In this document: piece by piece, positions 61,687 through 64,000 of the stretch
Position numbering within the stretch: position 1 is the stretch's first letter
Layout of the letters: each line of letters begins with the position of its first letter
Origin: Maricaulis sp.
GTDB lineage: Bacteria; Pseudomonadota; Alphaproteobacteria; Caulobacterales; Maricaulaceae
Length of the DNA: 64,000 bases
Direction: 5' to 3'
Assembly (NCBI GenBank): GCA_017643585.1
Contig: JAEPND010000001.1
Location: 124,001-188,000 of the forward strand
Notes under the pieces: model-generated
The model's database searches: none
What the model was told of the DNA's origin: nothing
The model's input: the letters and a program-made list of their open reading frames with translations, nothing else
Program-made: the position numbers and the translations under genes

Positions 61687-62844
61687 ATGACCCCTCGTTT
61701 TCTGCCAAAATACGCACTTGAGACTGTGCCGCGCTACACGTCCTACCCGCCTGCGACGGGCTTCGGCGAGGTCAACGGGGAGAGCCTGTGGGCAGACTGG
61801 ATGCGCGCCCTGCCCGCCACACCCAAGGTGTCGCTCTATCTCCACATCCCGTTCTGCAAGACGATGTGCTGGTATTGCGGCTGCAACACGACCATTCCCA
61901 ACAAGTCGGAGCGTATCGAGCGTTATCTGGACGCACTGAAAGACGTGATGCGCCATCGGGCCGCGTCGCTGCCGGCAGATGCTCAGATCCACCATATCCA
62001 TTTCGGAGGCGGTTCACCGGACATGCTGAGCCCGGTCCAGTTCAGCGACCTCATGCAGGAAATCCGCGATGCCTTCCCCCTGGCAATCAACGCCGAGATT
62101 GCCGCCGAGCTTGACCCGCGAGGAGTAACCCGGGCACTGGCGACGCGATTGGGAGAGCTGGGCTTCAATCGTGCCAGCCTGGGAGTCCAGGACCTGTCCG
62201 ACGAGGTTCAAAAACTCATCCACCGCATCCAGCCGCTGAGTGTTGTCCGCCAGGCCGTCCAGAATTTGCGCGAGGCGGGCATCACCGCGATCAATACCGA
62301 CATCATGTATGGCCTGCCGGCCCAGACGGTCGACCGTGTCGAGATGACGGCGCATGCGGTCACAGAGCTGTCGCCCGACCGCATTGCCGTGTTCGGTTAT
62401 GCGCACGTGCCCTGGTTCAAGAAACACCAAAAAGCCATTCCGGAAGATCGCTTGCCCGGTGCCCAGGAGCGCTTCGAACAGATGCTCGCGGCCTCGTCAG
62501 TGCTGGAAACCCATGGTTATCAGCCCGTGGGCTTCGACCATTTCGCCAAGCCCGGTGACTCGATGGCGATACGCACTCGTGAAGGCCGGTTATGCCGGAA
62601 CTTCCAGGGCTATACGGATGATGATTACGACGTTCTGATGGGACTGGGCGCCTCCTCGATCAGCGAGGCCCCTGGCGGCTATCTGCAAAACCAGCCGGAT
62701 CCCGCCCGCTACGCGGAAAGCCGCGAAACGTGTCTCACCAGCTACGTGCGTGGCCTTCAGCGCGGCAGCGAAGAGCGCAGGATCGCCGCGCGCATCGACC
62801 CGAACTTCATCGTCCGCGACCAACAACACAGCCGCGCGATCTGA
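61687..62844 (+). CDS. hemN: Oxygen-independent coproporphyrinogen III dehydrogenase, shortened
   Basis: A 385-residue radical-SAM HemN; family members are about 450-460. The 4Fe-4S site is HIPFCKTMCWYCGCN (C57, C61, C64, C66), and FGGGSPDMLS, GVQDLSDEVQKLIHRIQP and DHFAKPGDSMAIR are normal. After RGLQRGSEERR, about 65-70 residues of the HemN C-terminal domain are missing, yet the far end (DQQHSRAI) resembles the terminal QFSRVI of E. coli HemN. This points to an in-frame internal deletion. Activity is doubtful. No FNR/FixK box of good quality is seen upstream. Confidence 0.87.
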   Translation: MTPRFLPKYALETVPRYTSYPPATGFGEVNGESLWADWMRALPATPKVSLYLHIPFCKTMCWYCGCNTTIPNKSERIERYLDALKDVMRHRAASLPADAQIHHIHFGGGSPDMLSPVQFSDLMQEIRDAFPLAINAEIAAELDPRGVTRALATRLGELGFNRASLGVQDLSDEVQKLIHRIQPLSVVRQAVQNLREAGITAINTDIMYGLPAQTVDRVEMTAHAVTELSPDRIAVFGYAHVPWFKKHQKAIPEDRLPGAQERFEQMLAASSVLETHGYQPVGFDHFAKPGDSMAIRTREGRLCRNFQGYTDDDYDVLMGLGASSISEAPGGYLQNQPDPARYAESRETCLTSYVRGLQRGSEERRIAARIDPNFIVRDQQHSRAI

Positions 62845-62977
62845 TCTGCAGTCGCGTTTTCCATTCTGGTCAATCTGTGCTAAGGCCCGCGCCCTGCCTG
62901 CGGGCAGACCCAAGAATGCTGCGATGGGCTAGACGCAGCCAGGGGCGCCAGACGCGCCGGATCGGATTGACCAGACA

Positions 62978-64000
62978 ATGACCCATACCGCGAATATCGT
63001 GCCCTCACTGGCGCGCGCGCTCGAGATCAAGGGCTATGAAGAGCTCACTGAAGTTCAGAGCGCTGTGCTGACAGATGAAGCGGCCGGCCGGGACATGCTG
63101 GTCTCTGCCCAGACGGGTTCGGGCAAGACGGTCGCCTTTGGCCTTGCCATGGCGCCGCAACTCCTGGACGGCAAGGACCAGTTTGATTTCGCCGGTTCGC
63201 CACTGGCTCTGGTGATCGCCCCGACGCGTGAGCTGGCCCTGCAGGTCCAGCGCGAACTGCAATGGCTGTACGGCGAAGCCAAGGCCCGCATTGCCTCCTG
63301 TGTCGGCGGCATGGATCCGCGTTCGGAACGCAAGGCGCTGGAGCGCGGCTGTCACATCGTCGTGGGAACGCCGGGCCGTCTGCGCGACCATATCGAGCGC
63401 GGCGCCCTGGACCTGTCCGACGCCCGTGCGGTTGTCCTCGACGAAGCCGATGAGATGCTCGATTTCGGCTTCGAGGAAGACCTGGAATTCATCCTCAACC
63501 AGTCTCCCGATGGCCGCCGGACCCTGCTTTTCTCGGCCACCGTCCCGCACGGCATCGCCCGTCTTGCCAAGAAGTACCAGAACGACGCCATGCGTCTGGA
63601 AACCGCTGGCGAGAAGGAACAGCACGGCGACATTTCCTACCAGGTGATGACGGTCCAGGCGCCCGATCGCGAGAACGCCATCGTCAACATCCTGCGCTTC
63701 AACGACGCCCAGCGTGCCATCGTTTTCTGCGCGACACGCGAAGGTGTCAGTCGTCTGGCCAGCAAGCTGGGCAATCGCGGATTTTCCGCTGTCGCCCTGT
63801 CTGGTGAGCTAAGCCAGAAAGAGCGCAGCCACGCCCTTCAGGCCATGCGTGACGGCCGGGCGCGGGTGTGTATCGCCACCGATGTTGCCGCGCGGGGCAT
63901 CGACCTGCCGGGCCTTGAACTGGTGATCCACGCAGATCTGCCGACCAATGCCGAAACCCTGAAACACCGCTCCGGTCGCACCGGACGCGCGGGCAACAAA
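62978..64000 (+). CDS. DEAD-box RNA helicase, 3' end beyond window
   Basis: A helicase open from ATG 62978 to the window edge (341 codons, partial). Motifs: Q motif (LTEVQSAV), I (SAQTGSGKT), Ia (APTRELALQVQ), Ib (GTPGRLRDH), II (VLDEADEMLDFGF), III (LLFSATV), IV (RAIVFCATR), V (ATDVAARGIDLP) and VI (HRSGRTGRAG). It unwinds RNA duplexes, as in ribosome assembly or RNA decay; the DbpA/DeaD subtype is set by the unseen C-terminal domain. No neighbour shares its operon. Confidence 0.95.
   Translation, partial: MTHTANIVPSLARALEIKGYEELTEVQSAVLTDEAAGRDMLVSAQTGSGKTVAFGLAMAPQLLDGKDQFDFAGSPLALVIAPTRELALQVQRELQWLYGEAKARIASCVGGMDPRSERKALERGCHIVVGTPGRLRDHIERGALDLSDARAVVLDEADEMLDFGFEEDLEFILNQSPDGRRTLLFSATVPHGIARLAKKYQNDAMRLETAGEKEQHGDISYQVMTVQAPDRENAIVNILRFNDAQRAIVFCATREGVSRLASKLGNRGFSAVALSGELSQKERSHALQAMRDGRARVCIATDVAARGIDLPGLELVIHADLPTNAETLKHRSGRTGRAGNK

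Noticed and set aside
62885..62930. Hairpin GCCCGC with GCGGGC after hemN
   Set aside because: No T tract follows on the coding strand, so it is not called a terminator.

Overview
The window reads as chromosomal DNA of a GC-rich alphaproteobacterium, most likely a stalked or budding marine member of the Maricaulales/Caulobacterales (Maricaulis or Hyphomonadaceae type). The evidence is the imuA-imuB-dnaE2 cassette behind an alphaproteobacterial GAAC-N7-GAAC LexA box, an RpoE/ChrR pair with TGATCC-type promoters, a large TonB-dependent receptor and a cheD-containing chemotaxis operon. The taxonomic placement is inference. I see no rRNA, tRNA, CRISPR array or prophage.

Region by region. Positions 1-4140 hold a MerC-like membrane protein with a Zur-like dyad upstream, two exported proteins built from 4 copies and 1 copy of a ~125-residue Cys/Asp-rich repeat, a periplasmic peroxiredoxin and a low-GC orphan lipoprotein. 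Positions 4190-4410 are repeat-rich non-coding DNA. LepA and an orphan HicA-like protein follow. Positions 6842-13008 are the SOS mutasome operon, interrupted between imuB and dnaE2 by a DUF559 nuclease-like gene flanked by a perfect 16-bp direct repeat. Positions 13135-24076 hold a DUF1295 membrane protein, a BlaI-like regulator, an alpha/beta hydrolase, and two divergent operons: hydrolase plus TonB receptor on one side, and TetR, enoyl-CoA hydratase, acyl-CoA ligase, two hot-dog proteins and an FAD oxidoreductase on the other. Together these look like an uptake and CoA-dependent degradation locus for a hydrophobic carboxylate or ester. Positions 24171-30771 are ppa and gltB-gltD.

Positions 31039-33681 form a trans-4-hydroxyproline catabolic unit (GntR regulator, epimerase, deaminase), divergent from a large secreted zinc metalloprotease. 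Then come a DUF454 protein, an M19 dipeptidase, a two-repeat relative of the first secreted proteins and an alkaline phosphatase. Positions 40510-53088 are one 13-gene leftward operon that joins a complete chemotaxis set (HPt, STAS, CheY, CheA, CheW, four-PAS MCP, CheR, CheD, CheB, a second soluble MCP-like protein) to an RsbV/RsbU/RsbW-like partner-switching module. This is the most interesting system in the window. A LacI-family regulator follows.

Positions 54552-59322 are a sigma-E stress module: chrR-like and rpoE leftward, and an FAD oxidoreductase, a DUF1365 protein and a CFA-synthase-like methyltransferase rightward. Both directions are served by near-perfect sigma-E promoters in the 100-bp gap. 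The ChrR-like protein lacks the usual zinc-binding Cys pair. The window ends with a CHASE4-GGDEF-EAL gene broken by a nonsense codon and a frameshift, a HemN that appears to have lost an internal part of its C-terminal domain, and a DEAD-box RNA helicase cut by the window edge.
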